From assembly GCA_020719385.1 (NCBI GenBank), contig DYQK01000010.1, positions 2,135 through 45,065 on the forward strand: a stretch of DNA of 42,931 nucleotides, read 5' to 3'. This document shows, piece by piece, positions 1 to 6,954 of this stretch (its first letter is position 1; every line of letters begins with the position of its first letter). The DNA is from Rikenella microfusus. Its GTDB lineage: Bacteria > Bacteroidota > Bacteroidia > Bacteroidales > DYQK01. Under the pieces are notes generated by a model. That model was not told where the DNA came from. It saw only the letters and a list, made by a program, of their open reading frames with translations, and did not search any database. The translations under genes were made by a program, and so were the position numbers.

Positions 1-60
1 AAAGAAAAAAATTACAAAATTTATTCCAAATTTTTAGTTTTGAAAAAATTTTAGAAATAA

Positions 61-95
61 AAACCGTTGTAACCTCAAAAGTTACAACGGTTTTT
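61..95. terminator. Hairpin terminator downstream of the TPR/OmpA lipoprotein gene
   Basis: A 13-bp perfect stem (61-73 pairing with 81-93, arms beginning AAACCGTTGTAAC) closes a 7-base loop. It is followed by a T run on the plus strand, and on the minus strand by a T-rich tract reading towards position 1. It lies 20 bases beyond the stop of the minus-strand lipoprotein gene, so it most likely ends that transcript. It could work in both directions. Confidence 0.85.
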
Positions 96-114
96 TTTCA
101 AAAAAGAGAGAGAA

Positions 115-1899
115 TTAGTTTGTGTAACGTTTAAATTCTTCGTTGTTGAAATATTTTACAAATTCAATGTCTTTTTTTGCATACTCTTTCCAACGAGAAT
201 CTTTTTCGGTAGCAGTTTTCAAATTGTCAAGGACAACGCGGTCTTGTTTTGTGCGAGCCGCAGCAACAGCTTTGAGATAATAAATGGCAGAATGTTGTTT
301 TGTTTTTAACAAATCATCAATAATTCTCATTGCTCCGTTGTTGTCTCCTGTAACGATTTTTGCCAATGCGTTATTGAAAGAAGTGATATTGCCCCAAATA
401 CTTGAAGCGTCAGCATATCGACCTTTTTCGAAATAGAGAACACCTAAGTAATAATTTGCAGGTTCGCCTTTGGTTTTTGCTTTCTCGAAACTACGTTGTG
501 CGTTGTCTTTTTGGTTTAACAAAAAGTAAACGATGCCTAAGTTGTTCAATACTTTTCCATTTTCGTTGCGACTGCTTGCTTTCTCGAAAGCGGTTTTTGC
601 GTCATTGAAATTCTTTTGTTCAACATAACAAATACCCAAATTGTTAAAACCTTCCCAATCGTCTGGATATAAACTGGTGTAAGATTTCCAAATTTGTGCT
701 CTTTTTGCGAGGTCAGTTTCTGTTTGAGCAGCATATTTTAACTCTTCTTGTTTTAAAGAATTTGGGTTGCTCATTGCTGCTTGTCGAATTTCTGCATCAG
801 ATTTTTGTTTTGGAGAATAAACCACGCGAATCTCTGAACGACGAAGTTGAGGAAGAATGTCTGATTTCAATGTGGTATAAGCAGCAGACATATTTTTGAT
901 TTCTCTTTCGCGAACAACAGGGTCGTTGTACATTGACAAAACTCGCAAGATTAAGTCTTTGTCTTTCAACGAAGAATTTTGCGTTACATTGCGAAATCCG
1001 TCCCAGTCTTCGTCAGGAGTTGTCTCTAATGCCATGAATGAAGCGTCTTTAACGTTGGGCAATTTTGCTTTCTCAAATTCTTTTTTCAAATACTCTTGAG
1101 ATGATTTTCCACGACCGTTTACCAAACCACGATTTATCTCCTCTGTACCCTCAGGAGAAGCATAACTTGCAATTTTGATTCCTTTGAAAGTCTTTGTTGG
1201 GTCAGTCGAAGCAACTTTTACCTTTTCGATAAGATTTTTAACCTCATCTTTTTTTGTCTCGCTTGCTTTTACCTCTGTGCGTTGTAAATCAAACAAAACT
1301 TTAGCACTTTCGGTAACATCGCTAACAGGAGGCAATGAAACGGTAGAAGTATTTCCCATTCGTTTGCGGATGTCGTCTAAATCGTTGTCAACACCGCTTC
1401 CATCGGTTGCACAACCTTCTTTTACCAAATTTGGAGTTGTAACGATGCCGTCAGCAAGAACAGAATCGGGCAAATCATAAGGAGTATTGCCGATATAAAT
1501 TTTTCCACTCATAACCAATTTCGAAACTCGCATTGCGTCAGTGTAAGGAATGGTATCTTTTACAACAACGAATGTTCCGCCTTTTTCGAATGGAACTTTA
1601 ATTGGGTTATTTTCCAACACTTCTTCGCCTTGAATAGTGCCTACGGGAGTAACAGCCGTTTCGCCGCCATTGTAAACCAACTTGGGCGTAAGAACGATAG
1701 TTGCATTTTTCGCAAAGAAATTGGCAGGAAAACTAACTGAAACAAGCACAGGAACGCGTCCACCGTGCATTTCGAGAGGTTTGGGAGTAACTTTATACGA
1801 AACCTCTTTGATACGCTTGAGCATATCACTACCGCAGCTGCTGACAATTAATCCTGCTGCTACGAGAAAACTAAGAAATTGAAAAGTTGTTTTTTTCAT
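115..1899 (-). CDS. OmpA-like / TPR-repeat lipoprotein
   Basis: The 594-residue product begins MKKTTFQFLSFLV and has a lipoprotein signal with lipobox IVSSC (Cys22), so it should be lipid-anchored in the envelope. A longer upstream start in the same frame is rejected because a TAAATTTG -7 box (1917-1924) lies inside that extension. After an N-terminal beta-rich part (about residues 25-190), residues about 205-370 look like an OmpA-type domain: a VLFDLQRTEV strand, then YASPEGTEEINRGLVNGRG like the peptidoglycan-binding loop, but with a long insertion. The C-terminal third has TPR-like helices (WEGFNNLGICYVEQKNFNDA and several more). This combination is common in Bacteroidota envelope proteins. 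A role anchoring outer membrane to cell wall or in scaffold assembly is inference. It is a single gene ending in a strong hairpin. Confidence 0.8.
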   Translation of the reverse strand: MKKTTFQFLSFLVAAGLIVSSCGSDMLKRIKEVSYKVTPKPLEMHGGRVPVLVSVSFPANFFAKNATIVLTPKLVYNGGETAVTPVGTIQGEEVLENNPIKVPFEKGGTFVVVKDTIPYTDAMRVSKLVMSGKIYIGNTPYDLPDSVLADGIVTTPNLVKEGCATDGSGVDNDLDDIRKRMGNTSTVSLPPVSDVTESAKVLFDLQRTEVKASETKKDEVKNLIEKVKVASTDPTKTFKGIKIASYASPEGTEEINRGLVNGRGKSSQEYLKKEFEKAKLPNVKDASFMALETTPDEDWDGFRNVTQNSSLKDKDLILRVLSMYNDPVVREREIKNMSAAYTTLKSDILPQLRRSEIRVVYSPKQKSDAEIRQAAMSNPNSLKQEELKYAAQTETDLAKRAQIWKSYTSLYPDDWEGFNNLGICYVEQKNFNDAKTAFEKASSRNENGKVLNNLGIVYFLLNQKDNAQRSFEKAKTKGEPANYYLGVLYFEKGRYADASSIWGNITSFNNALAKIVTGDNNGAMRIIDDLLKTKQHSAIYYLKAVAAARTKQDRVVLDNLKTATEKDSRWKEYAKKDIEFVKYFNNEEFKRYTN

Positions 1900-1916
1900 A
1901 ATTATGAAACAATTTA

Positions 1917-1948
1917 CAAATTTATAGTAAGTTAAATTTAATTGCAAA
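1917..1948 (-). promoter_or_regulatory. Bacteroidota-type promoter of the TPR/OmpA lipoprotein gene
   Basis: On the minus strand TTTG (1945-1948) and TAAATTTG (1917-1924) are separated by 20 bases, matching the Bacteroidota -33/-7 consensus. The -7 box lies 17 bases before the ATG at 1899. This gives a very short leader and rules out the longer reading of the gene. Confidence 0.65.
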
Positions 1949-2045
1949 ACTAATAATTTTTTGAGTAAAAAAAACATTTTTGAGTAAAAAAATTTATTTT
2001 TTGAAAAAAATAAAAAAAAATTATTTTCTCATTTTTACAACAAAC

Positions 2046-2066
2046 ATTTAAAACATTGATTTTCAA
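2046..2066 (+). repeat. Copy of a 21-base motif also present at 34425-34445
   Basis: The core TTTAAAACATTGATTTTCAA lies just downstream of the FIST gene stop and about 150 bases upstream of the TPR/OmpA lipoprotein gene. It may be a regulatory site. It is not followed by a T run on either side. Confidence 0.4.
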
Positions 2067-2070
2067 GGTG

Positions 2071-3177
2071 TTAACTAAAAATCAACATTGTCGAAGTTTG
2101 GTTAATATGTCCGAGATAACATTCGCCATAAGTGCTAAAACCCACCGTTGGAATGTTCCAAAAAATATTTCCATATTGATTTGTGAGATTCTTCTGTCGC
2201 AATTCCAAGGTTCGCAAAATACAATGAAAATCAATAATCCCCGAAATGTTGCCCATTTCACCAAGTTTTTGCAAAACAGCATTTTGCGTATCATCAACAA
2301 TATTGGTCGGCGAGAGCAACTGTAATTCCATACCTTCAAGCATACTGCAAAAGAAAATAATATCCGTATTTTCGATTTTTTGAGGACTTCGCACAAAAGG
2401 CTCCTTGTCGTTCATCAGACCTAAGGGGTTGAAAAACAAATAATTAGACAAATCTTTTTCCTCGACACCTAACATTTCTGCGTAAACTTTTGTGGCAGGT
2501 TCATTATTAAATTCGATGATTCGTCTCTCGGATTCGTTTGCTTTTGTGACGGTCAAAATCTTCCCTGTTGGGACAAAACTTTGCGTTTTCACAAAATTAA
2601 ACGATTTTTGGGGTTTCATTAAAAAAAGTAAAGCAGCATTTGAGTAAACTTTGCCGTTTGCAGAGAGATTCGTTTTTTTAAATTGCAAATCATCTCCCGC
2701 GGAGCCGCCGACAAAAACGACATTTGTTAAATCGCCGATTTTGTCCATAATCTTCTCCTCACATCCCGAAAGTCCGTCAATTAAAATTAAACCGACATAT
2801 TCCTTGTAACTCATTGAATTTAAAGGAATTTTGAAATGTTTCTCGAAAGAATTAAACGCACATTGAACAGCATTTTCATCGAGACAGATATTGGTTAAAA
2901 CTTCGATTTTAAAATCGTTAAAAAAATCCTTGTCAAAACTCATTGCGACAATGGAATTTTGCAACATTTTGCCCGAAATAATTTCGCCTGCAGTTGAACA
3001 TCCAATTGTAACGCTTTGATTAAACGCAAGTTGCATTTCTTCGGCTAATTCTGTTGCGTCAAATGAAGCCGAACCGAAAAATAATACGACAGCAGCATCG
3101 GCAGGTAATTTTTGTCGAAGTTCGGCAATCGCATCTGCTGTTTTTAATTCAGAGGAATAAGCAATTTCGATAGACAT
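2071..3177 (-). CDS. FIST-domain sensory protein
   Basis: The 368-residue product is a stand-alone FIST_N plus FIST_C protein with no signal peptide or transmembrane helix, so it is cytoplasmic. The N-terminal half shows the hallmark strands: AAVVLFFGSASFD, a helix, VTIGCSTAGEI, then VGLILIDGLSGCEEKIM and VVFVGGSAGDD. The C-terminal half has the FIST_C pattern ending with GFSTYGECYL. FIST domains are proposed small-ligand (possibly amino-acid) sensing modules, usually linked to methyl-accepting, GGDEF or kinase domains. Here no output domain is fused and no kinase or regulator gene is adjacent. It follows a 66-residue gene with a 4-base gap, and the two form an operon. How it signals is unknown. 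Confidence 0.85.
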   Translation of the reverse strand: MSIEIAYSSELKTADAIAELRQKLPADAAVVLFFGSASFDATELAEEMQLAFNQSVTIGCSTAGEIISGKMLQNSIVAMSFDKDFFNDFKIEVLTNICLDENAVQCAFNSFEKHFKIPLNSMSYKEYVGLILIDGLSGCEEKIMDKIGDLTNVVFVGGSAGDDLQFKKTNLSANGKVYSNAALLFLMKPQKSFNFVKTQSFVPTGKILTVTKANESERRIIEFNNEPATKVYAEMLGVEEKDLSNYLFFNPLGLMNDKEPFVRSPQKIENTDIIFFCSMLEGMELQLLSPTNIVDDTQNAVLQKLGEMGNISGIIDFHCILRTLELRQKNLTNQYGNIFWNIPTVGFSTYGECYLGHINQTSTMLIFS

Positions 3178-3181
3178 AAAA

Positions 3182-3382
3182 TTAATTGAGTTTAATGTTG
3201 AGCATTGCGGCTATTTCGTAAATCTTCTCGATAATTTTGGGGTCATCTGGCGTCTCGTCATTGATTTTTTTCACATCAATGCCCTTGACTAACAATTTAA
3301 AACGCGTGCTGGTCTCCAAAAAACTATCGCCCTTAGAACGTTCAAAAATCAGTTTATCAATGAGTTTTTTCACTTGTCCCAT
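3182..3382 (-). CDS. Small conserved-type protein upstream of the FIST gene
   Basis: This 66-residue soluble protein begins MGQVKKLIDKLIFERSKGD. The middle reads FKLLVKGIDVKKINDETPDD, followed by a short C-terminal helix (PKIIEKIYEIAAMLNI). The pattern of helix, KG(I)D turn, PDDP and helix resembles small Bacteroidota proteins I recall seeing encoded next to FIST genes, but I cannot name a family. It is translated just before the FIST protein with a 4-base gap, which suggests that the two act together. An accessory or signalling partner is inference. The upstream sequence (3383-3480) is very AT-rich, with no clear promoter match. Confidence 0.65.
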   Translation of the reverse strand: MGQVKKLIDKLIFERSKGDSFLETSTRFKLLVKGIDVKKINDETPDDPKIIEKIYEIAAMLNIKLN

Positions 3383-3577
3383 AAACTTTGCTTTTAAAAA
3401 GTGAATAATTTTAATCTAAATTTTTTTGCAAAAGTAACAAAAAAAATAAAAATAACAATTTCTTTGCCAATTTTTTTTCATTTTTCTCAAAAAATTTTTC
3501 ATTTTTGCAAAAAAAATCAAATTTTTCAAAAATTTTACCGATTTTTATTATTTTTTGTAATTTTATAAAAAAATTTT

Positions 3578-3739
3578 ATGTGGCAAGAGATAATTGTGTT
3601 TATCATTATTTTTTTAGCGGCGTTTTTTGTCATTTTTTCAATTATTCGCAAACTTTTTTTTCCAAAAAAACAAAATTGTTGCAACGGTTGTGCGTTGAGA
3701 AATGTGAATTGTCCGAAAAATTCGCAAAAAAAATGTTAA
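3578..3739 (+). CDS. Small Cys-rich single-pass membrane protein (FeoB-associated type)
   Basis: This 53-residue reading frame starts MWQEIIVFIIIFLAAF. One hydrophobic helix (residues 4-23) is followed by a basic stretch (RKLFFPKK) and a cysteine cluster CCNGCAL with two further Cys, ending in KKC. This matches the layout of the FeoB-associated Cys-rich membrane protein family (PF12669), common in Bacteroidota: one N-terminal helix, then a short Cys-rich tail. A metal-binding role is expected, but none has been proven for the family as far as I know. No feoA or feoB lies in the window. The gene is convergent with truA and the two stop codons overlap (3736-3739). It is distinct from a longer, unrelated-looking frame over the same bases. 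Confidence 0.7.
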   Translation: MWQEIIVFIIIFLAAFFVIFSIIRKLFFPKKQNCCNGCALRNVNCPKNSQKKC

Positions 3740-4488
3740 AATGGATATGGATATTCAATGTTGACTAAAAAAAGTCCTTGCGGAGGAACGGAAGTTCCTG
3801 CGTTATTTCTGTTTTTGCTTTCAATAATTTTGCGAAAATTTTCTATCGACAATTTATTTTTCCCAATTTCTATCATCGTTCCGACTATTGAACGCACCAT
3901 ATTTCGCAAAAATCGATTTGCTTTTATTGTGAAAACCAAATTTTCGTCAGGAAAAACTTGCCATTCGGCGTCATAAATCTCACAAAGATTGGTTTTTACG
4001 TCTGTGTGCAATTTCGAAAAACTTGTAAAATCTTGAAATAAAAATAATTCCTTGCACGCTTCGTTCATTTTTTCAATATTTAACGTTTTTTCGAAAAAAT
4101 ACGAAAACTCTAATAAAAATGGATTTTTTTTCGAGTGAATATTGTACTCGTAAGTTCGAGAAATTGCGTCAAAACGAGAATGATAATTTTGCGGAACATT
4201 TATAATTCGTTGAATAGCAATATCTTGCGAGAGAAAATGATTTAATTTATATTTCAAATTTTCTAACTCTTTGATTTCAAAAAGAGTGTCAAAATGTGCG
4301 ATAAAAAATTTTGAATGCACCCCTGCGTCAGTGCGACCAGCACCTGTAATTTCTATTTCCTCTCGCAAAAGTGTTGAGAGACAATATTCCAAAACACTTT
4401 GTACACTTTTCCCGTTGGGCTGTTTTTGCCAACCAACAAAATTTGTTCCTTTGAAACTTAATTGAACGAAATATCGAAAATTTGACAT
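3736..4488 (-). CDS. truA: tRNA pseudouridine(38-40) synthase TruA
   Basis: The 250-residue protein converts uridines 38-40 in the anticodon stem-loop of many tRNAs to pseudouridine. The N-terminal FVQLSFKGTNFVGWQKQP and the catalytic motif GAGRTDAGVH with the nucleophile Asp54 are intact. FDAISRTYEY and the C-terminal RFLRNMVRSIVGTMIEIG also match TruA. The length is typical of the family. I chose the start at 4488 (MSNFRYFVQ). The longer reading from 4545 adds 19 residues and runs into the terminator hairpin at 4514-4551 of the upstream gene. The stop overlaps by four bases the stop of the convergent small Cys-rich gene. Confidence 0.95.
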   Translation of the reverse strand: MSNFRYFVQLSFKGTNFVGWQKQPNGKSVQSVLEYCLSTLLREEIEITGAGRTDAGVHSKFFIAHFDTLFEIKELENLKYKLNHFLSQDIAIQRIINVPQNYHSRFDAISRTYEYNIHSKKNPFLLEFSYFFEKTLNIEKMNEACKELFLFQDFTSFSKLHTDVKTNLCEIYDAEWQVFPDENLVFTIKANRFLRNMVRSIVGTMIEIGKNKLSIENFRKIIESKNRNNAGTSVPPQGLFLVNIEYPYPF

Positions 4489-4513
4489 GGAATAAAAAAT
4501 TTTCAGAAAAATA

Positions 4514-4551
4514 AAAACTTTGTCAGATTTCGAAAAATTTGACAAAGTTTT
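4514..4551 (-). terminator. Terminator between the tandem secreted-protein genes and truA
   Basis: Arms AAAACTTTGTCA (4514-4525) and TGACAAAGTTTT (4540-4551) form a perfect 12-bp stem. On the minus strand a T-rich tract follows. It sits seven bases past the stop codon of the gene at 4558-5118. The stem resembles that of the hairpin at 29158-29195. Confidence 0.75.
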
Positions 4552-4557
4552 CTCGTT

Positions 4558-5118
4558 TTAATTTTTAATAATTTCTTCGAAAGCACTTTTCACAAAAGGT
4601 TTGTCCTGCACAAAAATTCCGATACAACCCTCAAGAATTCTGCCCGCGTCTGCTTTTCCCACTTCGATGATAATTTGAAGAGTTGTTGCTGACGACCAAG
4701 GCGTAAAATCGTAATATGCGTGAACGAAATTCCCTTCTACTTCCATTTCGGCTAAGGCACCGTATTTGTTTGGGTCGTTTGGGTCAGAATCGCCGTTTGC
4801 GTCAAGAACAACGCGACCTGTTGCTTTGTCAATGATTTTAAAATGAACATTTCGGTCAAAAGCTGCTGACGCATAAAACGAAACGCGATAAATTTTTTTA
4901 CTTTCAATAGGAAGCATAAAAATATACGTTTTTCCTGAAAAGCATTTACCACTTTTGCTTTGAGTGCTTTTGACAAAACCTTCAGCAACGTCGGCGGTGC
5001 GATGTTTCAGAAAATCGAAACAACCATCGTCGTCTTTTTTTTCTTTTTCCTGAGCAAACAAATGTACAGAAAATACGACAAACAAACTTATAAAAATTAT
5101 TCGCACTAAAATAAACAT
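4558..5118 (-). CDS. Secreted protein of unknown function, tandem paralogue A
   Basis: The 186-residue product has a signal peptide (MFILVRIIFISLFVVFSVHLFAQ, cleavage after AQ) and should be periplasmic or secreted. The mature part starts with a charged linker (EKEKKDDDG). It then shares blocks with the neighbouring gene: SKSGKCFSGKTYIF, YASAAFDRNVHF, DANGDSDPNDPNK, a GALAEME turn and EGCIGIFVQDKP. The acidic DANGDSDPND stretch looks like a calcium-binding loop, but this is inference. Conserved cysteines (in FDF-adjacent, SGKCF and EGCIG contexts) may form disulfides. The strand-rich pattern suggests a single beta-sandwich domain like bacterial pre-peptidase C-terminal (PPC) domains. I recognise no named family. 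Confidence 0.75.
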   Translation of the reverse strand: MFILVRIIFISLFVVFSVHLFAQEKEKKDDDGCFDFLKHRTADVAEGFVKSTQSKSGKCFSGKTYIFMLPIESKKIYRVSFYASAAFDRNVHFKIIDKATGRVVLDANGDSDPNDPNKYGALAEMEVEGNFVHAYYDFTPWSSATTLQIIIEVGKADAGRILEGCIGIFVQDKPFVKSAFEEIIKN

Positions 5119-5160
5119 AAAAAAAGTTTTAATGAGTAAAAAAGTTTTATTTTGAGTTTA

Positions 5161-5679
5161 TTAGTCCCAATCGCTTGGAGGAGCAGGCTTTTCTTGCAAA
5201 AAAATCCCGATACAGCCCTCGATGGGTCTTGAAGTGTCTGATTTTTTGACATCAATAACTACCTGCAAAGTTGTTGCTGACTGCGGCTCAAATTCGTAAT
5301 ATGTGTGAATAAATTTGCCGTCTTCTTCCATTTCACCTAATGCTCCAGGCTTGTTTGGGTCGTTTGGGTCGGAATCGCCATTGGCATCAACAAAAACTTT
5401 GCCCGTCGTGGGTTCAATAATTCTAAAATGAATCTCGCGATTAAACGCCGCCGAGGCGTAAAACGTTATCCGATAAATATTTCCTGGCAGAATCGGAAAT
5501 AAAAATTTATAACTCTTGCCCGAAAAACAACGACCACTTTTGCTCATCGAACTCGCTCTAAAACCATCAGACGTTTTGCGAAGTTTTAAAAAATCGGCAC
5601 AAGGATTTTGTGCAACAACATTGAACGAAAATGTTATCGCAAAACAAAGCACTATTCCTATTTTCACAAAAAATTTCAT
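5161..5679 (-). CDS. Secreted protein of unknown function, tandem paralogue B
   Basis: The 172-residue product has an N-terminal signal peptide (MKFFVKIGIVLCFAITFSF, with a likely cut after VVAQ). By eye it aligns over its whole mature length with the gene 43 bases downstream on the same strand. Shared blocks are SKSGRCFSGKSYKF, FYASAAFNREIHF, DANGDSDPNDPNK, GALGEMEEDGKF, SATTLQVVIDV and EGCIGIFLQEKP. The three invariant cysteines are kept, while the C-terminal tail differs (APPSDWD). The pair is clearly a tandem duplication. Both are exported and are probably co-transcribed, this one first. The function is unknown. A small adhesion-like beta-sandwich is a guess from the strand pattern and the acidic Asn/Asp-rich loop. 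Confidence 0.75.
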   Translation of the reverse strand: MKFFVKIGIVLCFAITFSFNVVAQNPCADFLKLRKTSDGFRASSMSKSGRCFSGKSYKFLFPILPGNIYRITFYASAAFNREIHFRIIEPTTGKVFVDANGDSDPNDPNKPGALGEMEEDGKFIHTYYEFEPQSATTLQVVIDVKKSDTSRPIEGCIGIFLQEKPAPPSDWD

Positions 5680-5809
5680 AAAATTAAATTTAAAAAATTC
5701 TGTAAAATTTTTTCATACAAACAAAATTTTTAAAAAATGATAAAAATAAATTTCCATACATCGAAAAAACGAAATATGGCGAGAGAAAATTGTTTAAAAG
5801 ATAAAAAAA

Positions 5810-6049
5810 TTAACTTTCATATTTTTCTTTGAGAGAAAAATAATCTTTTTCAGACAGCAAACAATAATCAAAATAAGCAATTGCTTCAGAAATGCCAAAT
5901 AAAAATGCGTTTAATTCGTTTTCTGTTTCAAATTCATAAATTTTTACTGACTCAAAAACTTCGTCAATGTCTGAATTTTCGCTGCAATTTTCATATAAAT
6001 TGCAAACATCCGAACCCAAAAGTAAATAAACTTTAAATTTTTCACTCAT
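5810..6049 (-). CDS. Small acidic hypothetical protein
   Basis: The 79-residue protein starts MSEKFKVYLLLGSD. It has no signal peptide or membrane helix and is rich in Glu, Asp and aromatic residues. The fold pattern (strand, acidic linker, strand KIYEFETENEL, helix AFLFGISEAIAYFDYCLL) looks like a compact alpha/beta protein. I recognise no family. Its frame is open with a plausible AT-rich leader and no competing frame on the other strand. It stands alone between the secreted paralogues and the glycosyltransferase operon. Confidence 0.55.
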   Translation of the reverse strand: MSEKFKVYLLLGSDVCNLYENCSENSDIDEVFESVKIYEFETENELNAFLFGISEAIAYFDYCLLSEKDYFSLKEKYES

Positions 6050-6123
6050 AAAAAATTCCTATTTAAAAGAGATTCTATTAAAATTTTTTTTGCTCTAAAA
6101 ACTCAAATCGATTCGTTTTAAAA

Positions 6124-6145
6124 AAGAGATAAAAAACTATCTCTT
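6124..6145 (-). terminator. Terminator of the glycosyltransferase operon
   Basis: Arms AAGAGATA (6124-6131) and TATCTCTT (6138-6145) enclose a 6-base loop. Read on the minus strand the hairpin is followed by a T run, as expected for a factor-independent terminator after the gene ending at 6205. Confidence 0.65.
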
Positions 6146-6204
6146 GACAATCGTAAAATGTTGATTATCAATAATATTTTTATTCTAAGTGAGTAAAAAA
6201 TGTT

Positions 6205-6942
6205 TTATTTTTTTCTTTCGTATTTTGTAAACCAACTTCTGATTTTCATTTTCATAACGCCCCAAAGTGCTTCGTTAAAGATTCCGCCGCTCATTTTTGA
6301 CGCACCTTCTTTTCGCTCGGTGAAAATTATCGGAACTTCGGTGATTTTGAAACCAAATTTCCACGCACGAAACTTCATCTCGATTTGAAAAGCATAACCT
6401 TTCAACTTTATCTCGTCAATGCCGATAGTTTGCAACACTTCTCGGCGGTAACATTTGAATCCTGCCGTTGTGTCGCGAATTTTCATTCCCGTAACCACTC
6501 GCACATACATTGACGCATAATAAGACATAATAATTCTGCCGATGGGCCAATTCACCACATTTACTCCGTTCACGTAACGCGAACCAATAGCCACTTCGGC
6601 ACCGTCTTTTGCACACGCATTATAGAGATTCTCTAAATCGTCAGGAGGATGCGAAAAATCGGCATCCATCTCAAAAATATACTCGTAATGTCGCTCTAAA
6701 GACCAATGAAAACCACGAATATATGCCGTTCCAAGACCTAACTTACCCGTACGTTGAACCAAATGCAAACGCCCGGGAAATTCTTGCTGCAAATTTTTAA
6801 CTATCTCGGCAGTGCCGTCAGGCGAACCGTCATCAATAATTAAAATGTCAAATTCTTTTGATAACGAAAAAACTTTGCGGATAATCTTTTCAATATTATC
6901 CTTTTCGTTGTAAGTAGGAATGATGATAACACTATCTCTCAC
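6205..6942 (-). CDS. Polyprenol-phosphate mannosyltransferase-like GT2 (DPM1 type)
   Basis: The 245-residue cytoplasmic or membrane-associated family-2 glycosyltransferase closely follows the DPM1 pattern: VIIIPTYNEKDNI, LIIDDGSPDGT, GLGTAYIRGF, the DxD motif in FEMDADFSHPP, IGSRYVNG, and DTTAGFKCYRR. It should transfer a hexose (typically mannose) from a nucleotide sugar to a polyprenyl phosphate, giving a donor for GT-C enzymes in the envelope. There is no C-terminal membrane domain, so it is the short soluble form. The sugar donor cannot be told from sequence. It follows another GT2 gene with a 12-base gap and ends before a hairpin terminator. The polytopic GT-C-like protein at 23031-24392 could use such a lipid-linked sugar, but this is inference. 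Confidence 0.88.
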   Translation of the reverse strand: MRDSVIIIPTYNEKDNIEKIIRKVFSLSKEFDILIIDDGSPDGTAEIVKNLQQEFPGRLHLVQRTGKLGLGTAYIRGFHWSLERHYEYIFEMDADFSHPPDDLENLYNACAKDGAEVAIGSRYVNGVNVVNWPIGRIIMSYYASMYVRVVTGMKIRDTTAGFKCYRREVLQTIGIDEIKLKGYAFQIEMKFRAWKFGFKITEVPIIFTERKEGASKMSGGIFNEALWGVMKMKIRSWFTKYERKK

Positions 6943-6954
6943 AATATCAATATT

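Noticed and set aside
1957-1992. Direct repeats TTTTTGAGTAAAAAAA, with similar stretches at 5133 and 6190
   Set aside because: They are short and A/T-rich, and one overlaps a coding end. In this base composition they are likely chance.
3505-3768. An 87-codon plus-strand frame over the Cys-rich gene
   Set aside because: It has no domain pattern, while the frame at 3578-3739 in the same bases has a membrane helix and conserved-type cysteines.
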